Assembly: GCA_030374805.1 (NCBI GenBank)
Contig: JARGSG010000265.1
Location: 1-64,000 of the forward strand
DNA from: Gracilaria gracilis
Taxonomy: Eukaryota; Rhodophyta; Florideophyceae; Gracilariales; Gracilariaceae
DNA length: 64,000 nt
Direction of reading: 5' to 3'
Shown here: in pieces, positions 38,253-49,391 of the stretch
Layout of the letters: the number at the start of each line of letters is the position of its first letter
How positions within the stretch are numbered: position 1 is the first letter of the stretch
The notes under the pieces: generated by a model
The model's input: only the letters and a program-made list of their open reading frames with translations
What the model was told of the DNA's origin: nothing
The model's database searches: none
Position numbers and translations under genes: made by a program

Positions 38253-39669
38253 TCAATTGGTATTAGAAACTCTCCTCGCAGTGTGTATGTCCTTCTTTAA
38301 AGTACCCGTTCGCATAACTTCATTCAACGTTTGGAACATTACTAAGTTTCTCTTGGTGAACGCATCTGCGGGATTAAGACAGCCTCGTATCCTCTGGAGA
38401 ATCGAAATCTCTCCAGTCTCGAATGAGTCTCGAAACCTTGCCACAGTGAGTCGGAGGCGATAATCTTTCCCCTCGTGTAGCGTGGTGATCGTGAAATACA
38501 GTCCATCTGAGTGGACAGTCAACACAAAAGGCAGGCTCGTCGTACTCCCTTATAACAGTAAAAGTTCAAAAGACATTAAAGATCCTCTGTCTGCTGAGAG
38601 TGCGGCTGCAAGAATCTCGGCTCCAATCGAGCTAAAACAAACTCTGGCCTATTTGGAACTGGACCAGTCGCAGAATTGATAGATCGGCACGCCATCCCCC
38701 GCAGGCATGAAAAGACCCAAACATAACCGGTTTTTCCTTACGATCCTTTTCCTTGACTGACATAAGAAAAATCGAGATATCAAGCAGCCATTTCAAGAGA
38801 AGGTGGGCGATGGTACAATAATTCTGGCTTGAGTGGGTGGATCTCCCCCAAAACTTGGTTGGCGAGAATTAGATCCGAGACCAACAAATTTGAAGTTCGT
38901 TGTTGCAGGTAACTCGCGACAGAAGACGCTTGCGGCGAAAAACCATGACCCAGGAAGTCAAGTGAGCCAGTAAGTCCCAGGAACTCGGTTCTTTTAGCCT
39001 TGGTGCATGGTGAGTCAAAACACTTGCGCCGCTCCAGCGTAATTGATAGCTTCTTGATGCTCGCCATGAACTCATTCATGTTCAAGGAGATGGAATGGAA
39101 CCATTATCGCTACGACTGATACGCAGCCCGGTAAATATGAGATCAGGAGATGTATAGAACTTTCCCTCTGTGCATCTCTTGCATATGTTTCGATGGAAGC
39201 TTTGAAGGTCGGGGAGCAACCCGCAGAGAAACATGTCATCAACCACCTTGGCTAGTACTAGTCGTATAGAACCGTCTTAATTTCGCAAGACGAACAGTTG
39301 CGACAGACCGGGGATTGGTTCAATCTTATTCTCTGACAACCACTTTTCGACTGCCAATCGCCATAATCTCCCGCACTCTACAAGTCCGTAGATAGGCGCC
39401 ATGAGCTCCCAAGCATGACCTGGCTTCGCCTATCTCTTCGGTAGAATCATTTATAGGTCACTCGTGAGTTCATCACCTTGCACGTAGGCCCTTTTAATGT
39501 CAAGAGTAGCAAGAATTAACGCAAGAGTGGTTGAAATCGACAACACTGTCCGAATAACGGGAAACTGGGCTGACGAGGAGTACCTACTGATAATGTCCTT
39601 CTCACTGTTTTTGTTCCCGTGAGGGACTAACCGACATTTAAGAAGGAAGTGCACCACGCTCACCATCAT
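38253..39669 (-). pseudogene. copia-type reverse transcriptase and RNase H remnant
   Basis: Visible RT signatures on the minus strand are KCRLVPHGNK, SAQFPVIRTVLSISTT, TLDIKRAYVQG (the metal-binding Asp region near 39,500), YGLVECGRLW and VVDDMFLCG near 39,240, which corresponds to the YVDD box. The RNase H end contains LHEGKDYRLRLTVARFRDSF and GCLNPADAFTKRN, matching the conserved copia NxADxxTK terminus. Such proteins copy element RNA to cDNA in cytoplasmic virus-like particles. The frame is broken by a TAA between RN and DGSIRLV and by frame changes near 39,100 and 38,870, so it cannot encode an active enzyme as written. Confidence 0.75.
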
Positions 39670-40657
39670 CCTTGAGATGGAAGAAGTGATGAGAGTTCAC
39701 AATGTTCGCGTAGCGTGGAAGTCAAGAGCGGTGCACTTCCCGATAACGCCCCTCGTACACAGCCTTCTCCTTCGAAATGGCTTTGTCAACCACCCACCTG
39801 GGTAGGAACTGCGTTCGTGATTTCGATAATTGTTCTTTGCCAAGCACATCCATCGCGTTCCGGAGCATTTCCAAATCTACAGAAATGAGTTGTGCAGAAG
39901 GGATGGCTTTTACGATCGCTGACGACCCAATGTGTTTTTCAGGACGTGGAGTCATATGCACTGCCAATATCCCTCTCAGGGATATCTACAGCTTTTGGTT
40001 TCTCTCCGGTTACCAACGAGCGAATGTTTGGGATGATAAGACCACAGCGAATGCTCATTGTTCAGAAGGAATTCGACTGCACCATTGCGGGGAGACTCAT
40101 GGTTCTCCATCTGGGGTCCCTCTTGAAATTGCCGGTCAGACGAAAATATTGCCGGTTTGTCACTTCTCACCTCGTCGACTTCGACAATCGCATGTGAAAA
40201 TGGAGATGTGTTACTCATTTGATCAAGCTCTACGAGTAGAGCAGACGCGGGAACAAGCCTACGATTTTCTTGGGCAGCACGAATTCTGGGGGTTCTGTTC
40301 CACAGAAGTTGTAACGCCGTGTTTGGTGCTCACAAAGCGCCCAATAACCTGTTCCCATTGCACCTTATCCTCCTTCTCTTTCTCTTTGACAACCCCATTC
40401 CAGTCCACTCGGTTCGCAGAGTCCCGTAAGTACTCCTCACCGGGAAAGCTTTGCTTTGCATCCTCAACCAACGCTTCTAGAAGCGTCGTAGAGTCCTGCA
40501 TTAATCCAGTCACATAATGGCATTCTTCCAAGCTCAGCAGGTCGCTGTCTTTCATGAATCCGTCTAGGAAGCAGAATCCTCCGTCTCTAACACCTCCGTT
40601 TTGCGTGCAGCAAAGTATCGTCCTGAAACATGAATACCCATCACTGCAGCAATCCAC
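38253..40657 (-). mobile_element. Decayed Ty1/copia-type LTR retrotransposon, internal part
   Basis: Read on the minus strand, the order is an unidentified charged linker (40,657-40,259 and 40,218-39,976), another linker (39,967-39,722), reverse transcriptase (39,669 to about 38,870) and RNase H with a characteristic C-terminus (38,525-38,253). The frame changes repeatedly, and at least one stop (TAA at 39,277-39,279) lies within the reverse transcriptase. No gag, protease or integrase core is recognisable and no LTR pair was identified, so the copy is both truncated and inactive. Pol order RT then RNase H at the extreme 3' end fits the copia superfamily. Confidence 0.75.
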
Positions 40658-40785
40658 AGTTGACCAAGCCGAGAGGGAACTTCCGTTTCAAGGCCCATCG
40701 ATTCCAAATGCAAATTATCCAATCCCCCTTTCCGATGGTATTCATATGCGCCCTGCAAGAACACCGCAAGGTTCGTCTCCCGCAA
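40564..40785 (-). other. Unidentified minus-strand coding-like fragment
   Basis: The frame reads MRETNLAVFLQGAYEYHRKG, then LDNLHLESMGLETEVPSRLG, and runs to a stop at 40,564. The text may continue, after a frame change, into the linker of the copia remnant (LSLEECHYVTGLMQDSTTLL). It could be an upstream piece of the copia polyprotein or a separate gene end. I cannot assign a domain. Confidence 0.25.
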
Positions 40786-40958
40786 CTCTTTTAGTGCACC
40801 GCCTCCTCGTGATATGCTCGATGACTCTCAGGAATTAACAGCATGCGTAGCCACGGTTTCCTCGCCAATAGAGGTGATTTATCTGTGGGACACGGCCACT
40901 GGCTCGGAATCTTCCTACATAATCGTACCCAAGGCCGGAACGCTTCCCCCTCGTGCTT

Positions 40959-43177
40959 TCACACGTACGACTGATAGCCAAGCTTGGGCAACTCCGGCTG
41001 TTTGTCATCGAACTTGTGATTCCCAGCGTCCAATAAACGCATTGCCGGGTTTCGCACATCCTTATCCTCCTCTACAAACACTTGGGACAGCCGCTCAATC
41101 ACTTCGGCCTGCTCCATGGCGTTAAGCTTGCGGAAGCGGCTTAAAAAGGAGGCTGAATCTACCGACCTTACCTCTTTCCTATCCCCTTTTTCTCCAATTC
41201 CTTCCTTTCCAAGACGGCTACTTTCGGAGAAGGTAGGCCTCTTCACTTCTCCTATACCACTTCTCACACCCGTTTTGAGGGGCTTATTACGCAACAATGA
41301 CAGCTGAAAATCCCCAGTTGAATCATCGTCGGCTTTAGAAGCGAAAAAACACTTCTTCGTACTTGTCCTGCTTCTCCCCCTCCCGACAATTACGACATTA
41401 TCGGGATCAGCGTCCTTGGTGGTCAAAGCAACAGCACCCGTCGTATTAGCTTTCGCAGGGCGACAGGCCATAAGGGCAGCGTCCGTACTGGCCTGCACAA
41501 CAGTGCCTTCCATACGAACGCTTTCCGGCTGCAAAAACGCCTCACCCAGGATTTTCCCAACGAACTTGAGCAGCTTCTTCAACGCAGAGTTCGTATTCCA
41601 ACCCCTTCTTTTCCCGCCTTCGGCATTAAGGATTATGGTGCGGATCGTCACCTTCGACTGAGCCGTGACGGAAATCGCACTGTCCAACCATTCCTCTACT
41701 TCCCGGTCAGCGCTTTTTGAAGCCCGTACTACCATGCCGTACAGATCGGACCCCGTCTTGTAAAAGCGCATACGAAAGGAAGCGAATGCGATTTTCATTC
41801 CACAAACTCCAGAGAGGTGCTGATCACTACACTTTGCCACACAGTCCAGGGCAAGACAAAAACCACAATCGTCAACCTCAACGAGAGATAAGCTCGACAT
41901 GTGGTTGATTCCAACCGAAGGCATCTTCTTAAACAGCGCTTCAACCTTCTTGTAGCACTTCTCACTGTTCAAAATCCTCAACAACACCGTCGCGTACCGT
42001 TGCATCTGTCGCTCCATTATGTGACCTAGCGCCTGTGTGCGCAATACCACCGAAGCCAGTACTTCCATTGTCAATGATGCTTGCACGACAGTGCGTTGGC
42101 GGATGAGGGCTCTGGCGTGTGACACACAACAGTGCAAGAAGTCCATCAATGACGTCTTCCCCACGGTCCCCGAAGCCATGTTCAGCGACGTACCTATACC
42201 GTATATGTCGAATGGAACCAGCGGACTCCCATTGATCCGCTTCCCGACCGTCACCAGTAACGCTTTGCAATGTTCATTACATTCCGTAGACTTTTCGGCG
42301 AGCTTCTTCAACACCATCAAAGAATGGCGACCATCAATCAGCCAGCACTTCACCCCCATCCTAAACCGCCATCCGTAATGCAATTCGGTGGAAGCCTACC
42401 GTCCGGCATTGCCCGAACAGCAACCGAGATCATACTTAGTGCTACGTTCAAGCCAGAGCGCTTGAACACATCTATAAGCTCTCGCACGTAGCCCTGGCGC
42501 AACGGACGCAGCGAGTCCTTCGGCTCAATGATGTCTTCTATCGCCATTGGGCACAGTGTACCATCGAATGGCGACAGGTACACTAACCTCACCCCCAGTT
42601 TCGCGGCGACAGAATCCAAATCAGATACCGGTGCTTCTTCATGCCTCTCAACGTACACAACTTCATCATCGTCCTCGTCTACACCCACGACCGATTTGCG
42701 TGTCACACTCGCAACTTCTACAACATCATCGTCCTCACATTCATCCAACTGGACCGCTTCATGTGACTGTGACGTCTGTGCAGGCTCCGCCAGCAATAGA
42801 GACTGTGGAAACTGTACCGCCTGTGCGCCCTGGGGAGGCTGGTGGCCCTGCCCTCTCGGCCGCTGGCGCTCTTGCAGCCGTGACGGCAGCGGTGCCGGTG
42901 GTGGTGCCGCACTCTGTTGCGCTTCATTCCCGGATGCAGTTGTATCTGTCGTACTGCCAGCTCCTATTACACCCCCAGAAAGCGCCCGCACAGAAGATGG
43001 TGGCAATGGCGCGGACAGCCTCGGCACTTCATTCGGCGGAGCGGATGGTGTAGTGCTTGGACCCCACGACCTCACTCGTCGCCATGACAGCACCATTTTC
43101 CCGCCAGCTTGTATCGAAGTCGTCAACGAACGGCCCCGGTTGTCGCTGCGCGCAAGTGCATTCTTCTCCTCCTTCAT
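40959..43177 (-). CDS. Large unknown protein with a possible ParB/sulfiredoxin-like motif
   Basis: Two long minus-strand frames, 43,177-42,350 and 42,383-40,959, join into about 739 codons if one base is restored in the C5 run at 42,353-42,357. ATG at 43,177 follows an in-frame stop. Residues 1-170 are Pro/Gln/Ser-rich and disordered, followed by an acidic stretch (DECEDDDVVEV, DEDDDEVVYVE). Around residues 225-290 the text reads LRPLRQGYVRELIDVFKRSG, then KCWLIDGRHSLMVLKKL. A helix followed by a hydrophobic strand and DGRHxLMxLKKL resembles the DGxHRxxA box of ParB/sulfiredoxin-fold proteins, which act in partitioning, nuclease or CTPase roles. The remaining 450 residues are unrecognised: a helical middle, then a basic C-terminus. 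The long intact frames suggest a gene that is not old debris. Function is inferred only weakly. Confidence 0.6.
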
Positions 43178-43182
43178 CCTGA

Positions 43183-43371
43183 TTACAAGAGAGTTCGCTT
43201 AATCGCCCTAATCGCTTCACAATATGCGTCTTCGCTCAATCTGGCTACTTTTCGTCCCCGATATTCGACCAGTGCGTCCACCGTCTTACGGTAATTGGAA
43301 CGTTTCGAACCAAGCCTGCTGATGCACTCTGTATGTCCGTATTCACCACGTTCTGTGATGTGCGTTGGCAC
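43183..43371 (-). other. Small open frame upstream of the ParB-like gene
   Basis: This minus-strand frame reads PTHITERGEYGHTECISRLG and later EYRGRKVARLSEDAYCEAIR, ending in TAA at 43,183, six bases before the ATG at 43,177. It has no ATG of its own, so it may be the tail of a longer N-terminal extension of the neighbouring gene joined by a frame slip, or a separate relic. No family is recognised. Confidence 0.25.
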
Positions 43372-43885
43372 AATGTTCTGTAATACATTGATTTACAAAA
43401 TGACAGCCGGAAACGCCCCCGCTCCAACCTATATTACAATGCCGCGTAAACTTTCTTTTCTTTGCTTTACAGCTCAGGTATCAACGGTACCGACCCTAAA
43501 CCCTAGTCCTGCTGGTGCTTCCGAGTGGTGCGTGCGTCAGCTCATGCTCTCCTTGTGTACTAGTACAACCGTTTTCACGGTTTCATCTCTCAATCGGCCA
43601 GTGTTGCCAACCTAGTAAAACACTTATATTTTTGGGGGTCCAAGTCAAAAGTCGATCCAAAGATGGAACCAAGAAATGCCATGTACTAGTACTCAAACAT
43701 CCCCTCAGAGCGCCATCCCCTCCGTCAGCATCTCACTCAAGTGAATCTCCAACCTCGATTGCTCCTACCCTCTCTCTTCCTCAACACCTCCCCTCATCAT
43801 ACTCCACATCCCTCCCTACACACTCCACAACCAACCTCCGTCGCCATCGCATTCGCGCCATGCCATCATACCCAGTGCGAAGGCC

Positions 43886-44893
43886 GTGATACCGCTCTTC
43901 ATCGAATGTCGCGACTTGTGGCATGCTCGATCACCCTCCGAAAAGCTCCGAGACCGTGGCTACCAACCGTTCGTGGAATGGGCTATGCAACAGTTCTCCA
44001 CCGTGCATGCGAGAAGCTCTCTCTCTCCATGCCACCGTGAAACGTCTGTTAAACGCCCTACTGCAAGGGAACGATTTCACAATTACAGTGAGGGCTGGAT
44101 TCGGCTTGCGTTCACCAAATCCGTCTCACGTTTCTTCCGAATCGCGTTCGCAGTAGACATTCGCCATCAGGAGAATGACAGGCGCCTGCGACAGCTTCTG
44201 CTACACCTGTGTACGCTCAACCAAGTATCCACTCTTCCGGAAGTGCCAATCAATTGCCTCCAAAACAACTTCTTCGCCAACACCGACGCGAAAGCCAAAC
44301 GGATGACAGCAAAGACGAAACATAGCTTGTTCGCGACCGAGCTGTGCATCCAATTCGAGCAAGTGGTAAACATCAGTATCCTTGTACATCTTTTCCACTA
44401 CACGCCCAACCGACGTCGAAACCGCCGTATTACGCCATCTACAACCAGCGCTGTCTTCGATCATGTACCGTCCCTACAGAGGTTGACACGTCTCGAAGGA
44501 CAGAGAATTGGCTACGTTGTGCAGCGAGTCGTGCGCGCTTGGGATTTCATGGCTTCTCGACTTGGGTACAATAATATGGAGCCCATGTCTTTTCCTTTCT
44601 TGCGTTTGTTGCAAACTACCTTGCAATTTGAAGTTACCCCAGCTACGGAATCGGATTCGTACCAAATGAATACCGTCACCAGCTCAAACTGGACCCGCCC
44701 CTCTCCAACAACGCCCCAGACATATGCCCTTTGGCGCACCAATTCGCACCAATCGCCGATAAGTATGTCCGCAAGTTTGTTCAAAACTTCTTGAACGACG
44801 TTCAAAATAGCGTTCTCCAGGACAAACTGTACTCTATGGATCCACACGGCTCATTCCCTTTCCTCAATTCTGAACGTGAGGTAGGTCGGACTT
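43886..44893 (+). pseudogene. C-terminal remnant of an unknown plus-strand gene
   Basis: Coding-like text runs through several frames: LRDRGYQPFVEWAMQQFSTV near 43,950, then RHQENDRRLRQLLLHLCTLN near 44,200. After the C4 run at 44,637-44,640 it switches frame (one extra C would join FEVTP to SYGIGFVPNEY). It continues as RHQLKLDPPLSNNAPDICPL, then DKYVRKFVQNFLNDVQNSVL, to a stop at about 44,893, where LINE sequence begins. A CT microsatellite at about 44,013-44,020 may mark another slip. The upstream 43,690-43,880 is a CT-rich low-complexity tract. No domain is recognised. The gene is transcribed divergently from the ParB-like gene, and its end was probably truncated by the LINE. Confidence 0.4.
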
Positions 44894-45189
44894 GACACAC
44901 TCTGCTGCCCAGAACTGGAGGTCGCTGAGATGCAGAAGGCCTGGTTCACTAGGCAGCGGCTCTCTGCGAAGGTGTAGGATACCCTCGTCTACGAGGTATT
45001 TCTCTGCCCACTGCTTCACGGTCGGACGCGTTTTTCGTATTCTGGGCTTCGTAAGCGTCGACATAGCCGCTTTCAGAGGCATCTGGTATGGGTTTCTAAG
45101 TGCTTGCATCATTCTTATTCGCAACGTCGGTCGGTAGGAGATTTTGATTGATGGTGTTGAGCATAGCGCAGCTCTCACGGCGAGGAAGT

Positions 45190-45753
45190 CTATGGGGACT
45201 CTAAGCTGATCCCGCAAGGGGATAAGTAGACCCTTTTTGCGAGCTCGTCGACGCGTTCATTTCGGACTAAACCACAGTGACCCGGAATCCAAACGATAAG
45301 CAGATGGCATTTTGTGCTAAGGTCGTAGAGCAGTAAAGCAAGGTGTTGTAGATGGGCAGATTGTCTCCTGAGGCCTCCCTGTATAACTTTGTCCAGGACT
45401 TCCAGCAGAGCTTGTAGTGCTTGTAGTGCTGCGCGCATTGCAACAATCTCTGCTGAATACGAGCTGATATTGATTCCTGCTGGAACCCTCTTTCCGATTT
45501 CCAGTATTTCTGCTCTCCATATCTCGAACGCACCAGCGGCCACGGTCTTTGGTACTAGGAGTATCATTCGGAGGGAGTGTCCGTCAATGTCTGTACCTCT
45601 CGGAGTGTCTGATCTGTACGCATATGCCAGCTCTACCCCATCATCATAATGTATCCAAAACAACGGGCTTCTACCTGTTCTCCCGCGATACGATAAACGA
45701 AGTCTTGTGTGGGCGAACCACTTTCGAGATGGTGCACTGTTCTGCAGTACCAC
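45190..45753 (-). pseudogene. LINE RNase H domain
   Basis: The frame carries AYAYRSDTPRGTDIDGHSLR, INISSYSAEIVAMRAALQAL (the conserved Glu of the second RNase H motif) and LLIVWIPGHCGLVRNERVDE, the terminal His/Asp motif typical of LINE RNase H (WxPGHxGxxxNExxDxLA). The first catalytic Asp region is weak. One extra A in the A5 run (T5 at 45,234-45,238 on the plus strand) would carry the frame from DELAK into KGLLIPLRDQLRVPIDFLAV and so into the tail ORF that ends at 44,864. The domain removes the RNA strand during element replication. Confidence 0.75.
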
Positions 45754-46405
45754 CGTTCATCCCATTTGACGGCTACTCGTAACGGCTTCTGCTGTCACGC
45801 ATCACATAATCCTACCAATCTGTCACACTAGACCTCGTAGTCGCTGGATGGGAGCTCCGAAAGTAGACGCGCTGCGGCGTTGTGTTGCGCGGTAACGGGG
45901 TCGTCTGTTCTGCAGTTTGCCGATCAGAACGATATGTTCGCGAGGTTTCGTGCTCCGGGCTCTTGTGGTAGGTGCGAGCGGCGCAAATGGAGTATTTATT
46001 TCTCGGCGAGGTGTTCCTCGGCAAGCTGCTTCAGCGTTGGTCGCTTTTTTCGTATTCGCTGCTTCGTCAGCGTCTTCAAAGCTACGGCCAGCGGTGTTTC
46101 TTTCTCACAACGCAATGCCTTCTCATACAGTATTTCTGCTTTGCCTTTTGCTACATCGATAAGAGAGCTGGTGGGCACCAGTTCTCTCAGCGCGGGTATA
46201 GGCGTTGATTTGAGGCACCCTCTTTGGATTCCAAGTGCTTTATTCCGAGACATCTCTAGCGTCGCCAACCCCGACTGGCGCGCAATCGGGATTGTTGTGG
46301 CTGCAGCATACGATGCGATTGGCTCTGCAAACCTTTTTCGTACTATCTCTACACTCTTCCAGTCGGACCTCAGGTTTGGCCACTCAGTGATTTCATGATC
46401 CTAGT

Positions 46406-47888
46406 TCAGTGTTTGTACTTCGCTGTATCCGTTTGCAAGTGTTTTGTTAATTTCAGTCTGGAATATAGCACTACCCCTAGGAATCTCCCACATTGGCTCG
46501 GGGGGATTGTCTGGGCACTATATTTAATGTAGTGCAGCCCGCCTACGTGCTCTTCCTTCCCCAACGTGAATGGAACTAGTACAGGTTTGGATTGGTTCAC
46601 GGAGATCTCGTTTTCTTGACAGTACTTTGCTAACGTGTCGAAAGCTTTCCTGATCGTTTCCTGATTCTCCTCCCCCAGAGAAGCAGGGTGATATGCGCAG
46701 GATGCGCATTATCTATATCCTTTGATTATGTGCATGTGACATCACGCGTGGTATTCAACGGTGTAGCGGAGGCCCATCAGTAGTACGTTACCTGCATATC
46801 CCAGGTTTCTCTGGATGTCCGAGAGATATCCAAAAAATAGGGAAGTTGCCTGCAACGTAATTTACTTGATTTGTGGATATCTTCCGGACATCCAGGTAAA
46901 TAACGGATATACATTTGACACACAACTGATAGGCCTCTGTTACACTGTTGGATACCACGCGTGATTGCTAAAGCACATAATCAAAGGATATAGCTACTGC
47001 GCATATTGTTCATATCACCCTGCTCCTCTGGTTCCGCATTGTCTTCTGTAACCGAAACAGCTGTATCGTCCGCAAACAGGTTGACTTTGGCTCCTACTGA
47101 TTCCTGGATTGTTTTCGGAAGGTCATACACGTATGCTATCAAAAGGGCCGGCGATAGATGCCCCTTTGGGGCAGCCCTTGCGGGATCAATCTGTGAGCGG
47201 TTGTGTTGCTGTTCCATCCACACTTCCAATTCCGGTTGAATACGAAGCTTCTCAACCACTGCCTCAGGTGCGGCGGGCAATCTAGTACTCCTAGTTTTCT
47301 GAAAAGCTTCTGGTGAGAGACGAAATCGTAAGGTCTGGAAAAATCACATAATACTGCGACAGTGTCTTGCTTTTGATCCCATTCGTTTCTTATGCTTTCC
47401 GTAATCGCTGCTATATGCTCCTCCGTGCATCGCCCCATTCTAAACCCAGCTTGATGCGGAGGCATTTTTGGCTCCAACCATTTCATTAGCACGCGGTTGA
47501 TCATGCGTTCTGCCACTCTGCTGATTACGGGTGTACGTGAGATTGGCCTGAACTTTTTTCTGGTTCCCGGTTTGGGTATGTGAATGAGCCTTGAGATTCT
47601 TCATTTTGTTGGGGTTACGCCTTCTTTGTACGTCCGATTTATGAGGCCGAGCAGCCTATCCCTGCCTACCTGGGGCAGGTTCTTTATGAACGCGATTTGC
47701 ACATCGTCAGGCACACCCGCTTTGTTCGCATCCATCTCCCCGATCGCGGTACATAGATGAGCGTGGTTGAATTCAACCGCAACTGCTGTCTTCATCTTCT
47801 CAGTGTACCGATTCCGCTGTTCACTGTACTCTCTCGTCCTTTCGCGGTGACGCCCTGGCCACCGTACTGTCTGCATTTCTGTTTTCAC
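46406..47888 (-). pseudogene. LINE reverse transcriptase, interrupted by a MITE
   Basis: Minus-strand pieces include AIGEMDANKAGVPDDVQIAF and IKNLPQVGRDRLLGLINRTY (the upstream RT region), PHQAGFRMGRCTEEHIAAIT, VAVLCDFSRPYDFVSHQKLF (first catalytic Asp), GLPQRGIY and KVNLFADDTAVSVTEDNAEP, the FADD box at 47,065-47,076. About a dozen codons after FADDTAV the frame is cut by a MITE (46,675-47,030) and resumes as KYCQ/NEISVNQSKPVLVPF-type text at about 46,620. Several frame changes are present in addition to the insertion, so the copy is dead. Confidence 0.8.
46675..47030. mobile_element. MITE nested inside the LINE reverse transcriptase
   Basis: Both ends read inward with the same text on opposite strands: CCAGAGAAGCAGGGTGATAT on the left and CCAGAGGAGCAGGGTGATAT on the right. 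After a short dissimilar stretch come CTATATCCTTTGATTATGTGC in both, then CACGCGTGGTAT and the AGGCC/AGGCCCATCAGT region. The terminal inverted repeats are therefore about 100 bp of a roughly 356-bp element. The centre holds a second inverted pair, CTGGATGTCCG...GATATCC against GGATATC...CCGGACATCCAG. No coding capacity. Because the outermost 20 bp could belong to either element or target, the exact ends and the target-site duplication are uncertain. Confidence 0.8.
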
Positions 47889-48317
47889 GAATCATCTGGC
47901 CCTTCTCAGATCTGTCCAAGACTCTCCCTGTGGAGGGCACATAGACGAACTGGCTCTACGGTTATTATCCATCGACGGAAGTATCTTCCACATCTTCCAC
48001 ACATCAGTGTGAGGTGTTAATTGCGAGACGAGGGTTCTCCAAGTCTCCCGTTTGGCTCCCTTAAGTACTCGTCTGGCTTCTTGTCTTACTTCCTGTGGCG
48101 ATGAATTATTTTCCTCCGTTGGGCTTAACCGTCATTTTTTGAGTGCTTACTTCCGGCGCTCTATGACGTCTGAGCCCTGCTCACACCACCATGGTGACGG
48201 TCGACGTCTTCTACCTTTGGGAACGGCGTTTCTCGCAGCGTGTTGGATTACCTCAACATGTACAGCGTTTTATTTCTATACGGTCCATTTCGCCTTGACG
48301 GGGTTCTTCTCGAGCTC

Positions 48318-49133
48318 TTAGGTGATTATCTCTGAGTATATTCGCCAGTCGGCCTTCTTTGAGCTCCATCTGGGCTCCTTCCGTTGGTCTACTGGTGGGA
48401 TACTTATCTCAATCGTGCACACATGATGATATGAGAAAAGCGTGTTCGTCGCCTCCCATTTTGAATATGAGAACCATTTGTACGGCACTGCTGCTTTGTC
48501 TATCGCGCTTTGTGTGCCCGTGGAGGGTGCTGTTCTCGTAGGCACACCCTCTACATTTAGGATAACTCGATCGGTTTCCTCCAGGTAGGCTTTAGATCTA
48601 TGCCTACTGGCTCTGCCCTTGAGGAAAACCAAGAGCCATAAAAGTTACAGTGCGCTACAATCATGTGCTCCTCACTATACGCCTCGTACCAATTCGACAT
48701 TCTCAGCGTAGGGCAAAAGTTTGATATCGTTAGTGGTCCTTTTTCTGTTCTGGTTGAAACTGTGACCTTCTCTTTCCCTGGTGCTGCGCTTGTGTCATCT
48801 ACAAGGTCAGCGCCGAATCCCTTGCGTTTATACAGGGTGGTACCTCCACCTCTCCCATTTTGCTGCAGTCACGCCGTTTTGTCTATCGCAGCGTCCCAGC
48901 ATCTCATAGCCTTCTATTGTTGGTGTTCTGTCTTCATTCTTCACGAAGGTTTCCTGCAAACAGATCAGGTCAAACTGATGATCCTTCGCGATTTTCGACG
49001 GCTCGGTACGTTTAATGGCACCGAGAAGACCGCGAATACTCAGCTGTAGGATGCGGATTTTTTTCGCTTTTTCTGATTTTGACATTTCCGTTTCCGTTCT
49101 TGGTCTCCGTTGGAGATCCTTCTGCGTTCTCAT
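48318..49133 (-). pseudogene. LINE apurinic-type endonuclease, frame-broken
   Basis: The start reads IRILQLSIRGLLGAIKRTEP, then FDLICLQETFVKNEDRTPTI, where the QETF motif is the hallmark metal-binding Glu of exonuclease-endonuclease-phosphatase domains. After frame changes it continues to YHHVCTIEISIPPVDQRKEP and RWSSKKADW, the end of the endonuclease and the linker before RT. The enzyme nicks the target DNA. The middle third is in a different frame (GPLTISNF, then MSNWYEAYSEEHMIVAHCNF). Confidence 0.7.
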
Positions 49134-49391
49134 TTGGCTCCGACCTCAGTCGAGTGGAGCGGAGTCAGGCACACCACGTGAAGGCGAGATGCACGTGCCC
49201 TGGAGGAGATCATTTGTTTTTGCTCTTGGATTTGCGCGCCACCTTTCCCACGCCTGCCGCCTGCGTCGCACTGCTATCGACGCTTCCTCGCACCACCATG
49301 GAGCTTCCCTCTTTCGTCGTCCCTCCAGAACTGCTGCCGTGGCTGCTGCGGAAATGACGGCAATGAAAGCATCATTTTCTTTGTCTACACT

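Larger units (their letters stand above)
44885..49140 (-). mobile_element. Degraded LINE with endonuclease, reverse transcriptase and RNase H
   Basis: The order on the minus strand is apurinic endonuclease (from 49,133), RT (about 47,890-46,400), RT thumb (46,270-46,000), RNase H (45,753-45,190) and a C-terminal tail (45,217-44,865). This is the layout of I/R1/Tad-type LINEs, which insert by target-primed reverse transcription. Many frame changes and stops are present, and a MITE is inserted in the RT. The motif TLTKxRIRKxRPTxKQ occurs twice, after the thumb (near 46,060) and in the tail (near 45,030), which is either an internal duplication or a sign that the tail comes from a second copy. 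No poly-A tail or target-site duplication was resolved. Confidence 0.8.
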
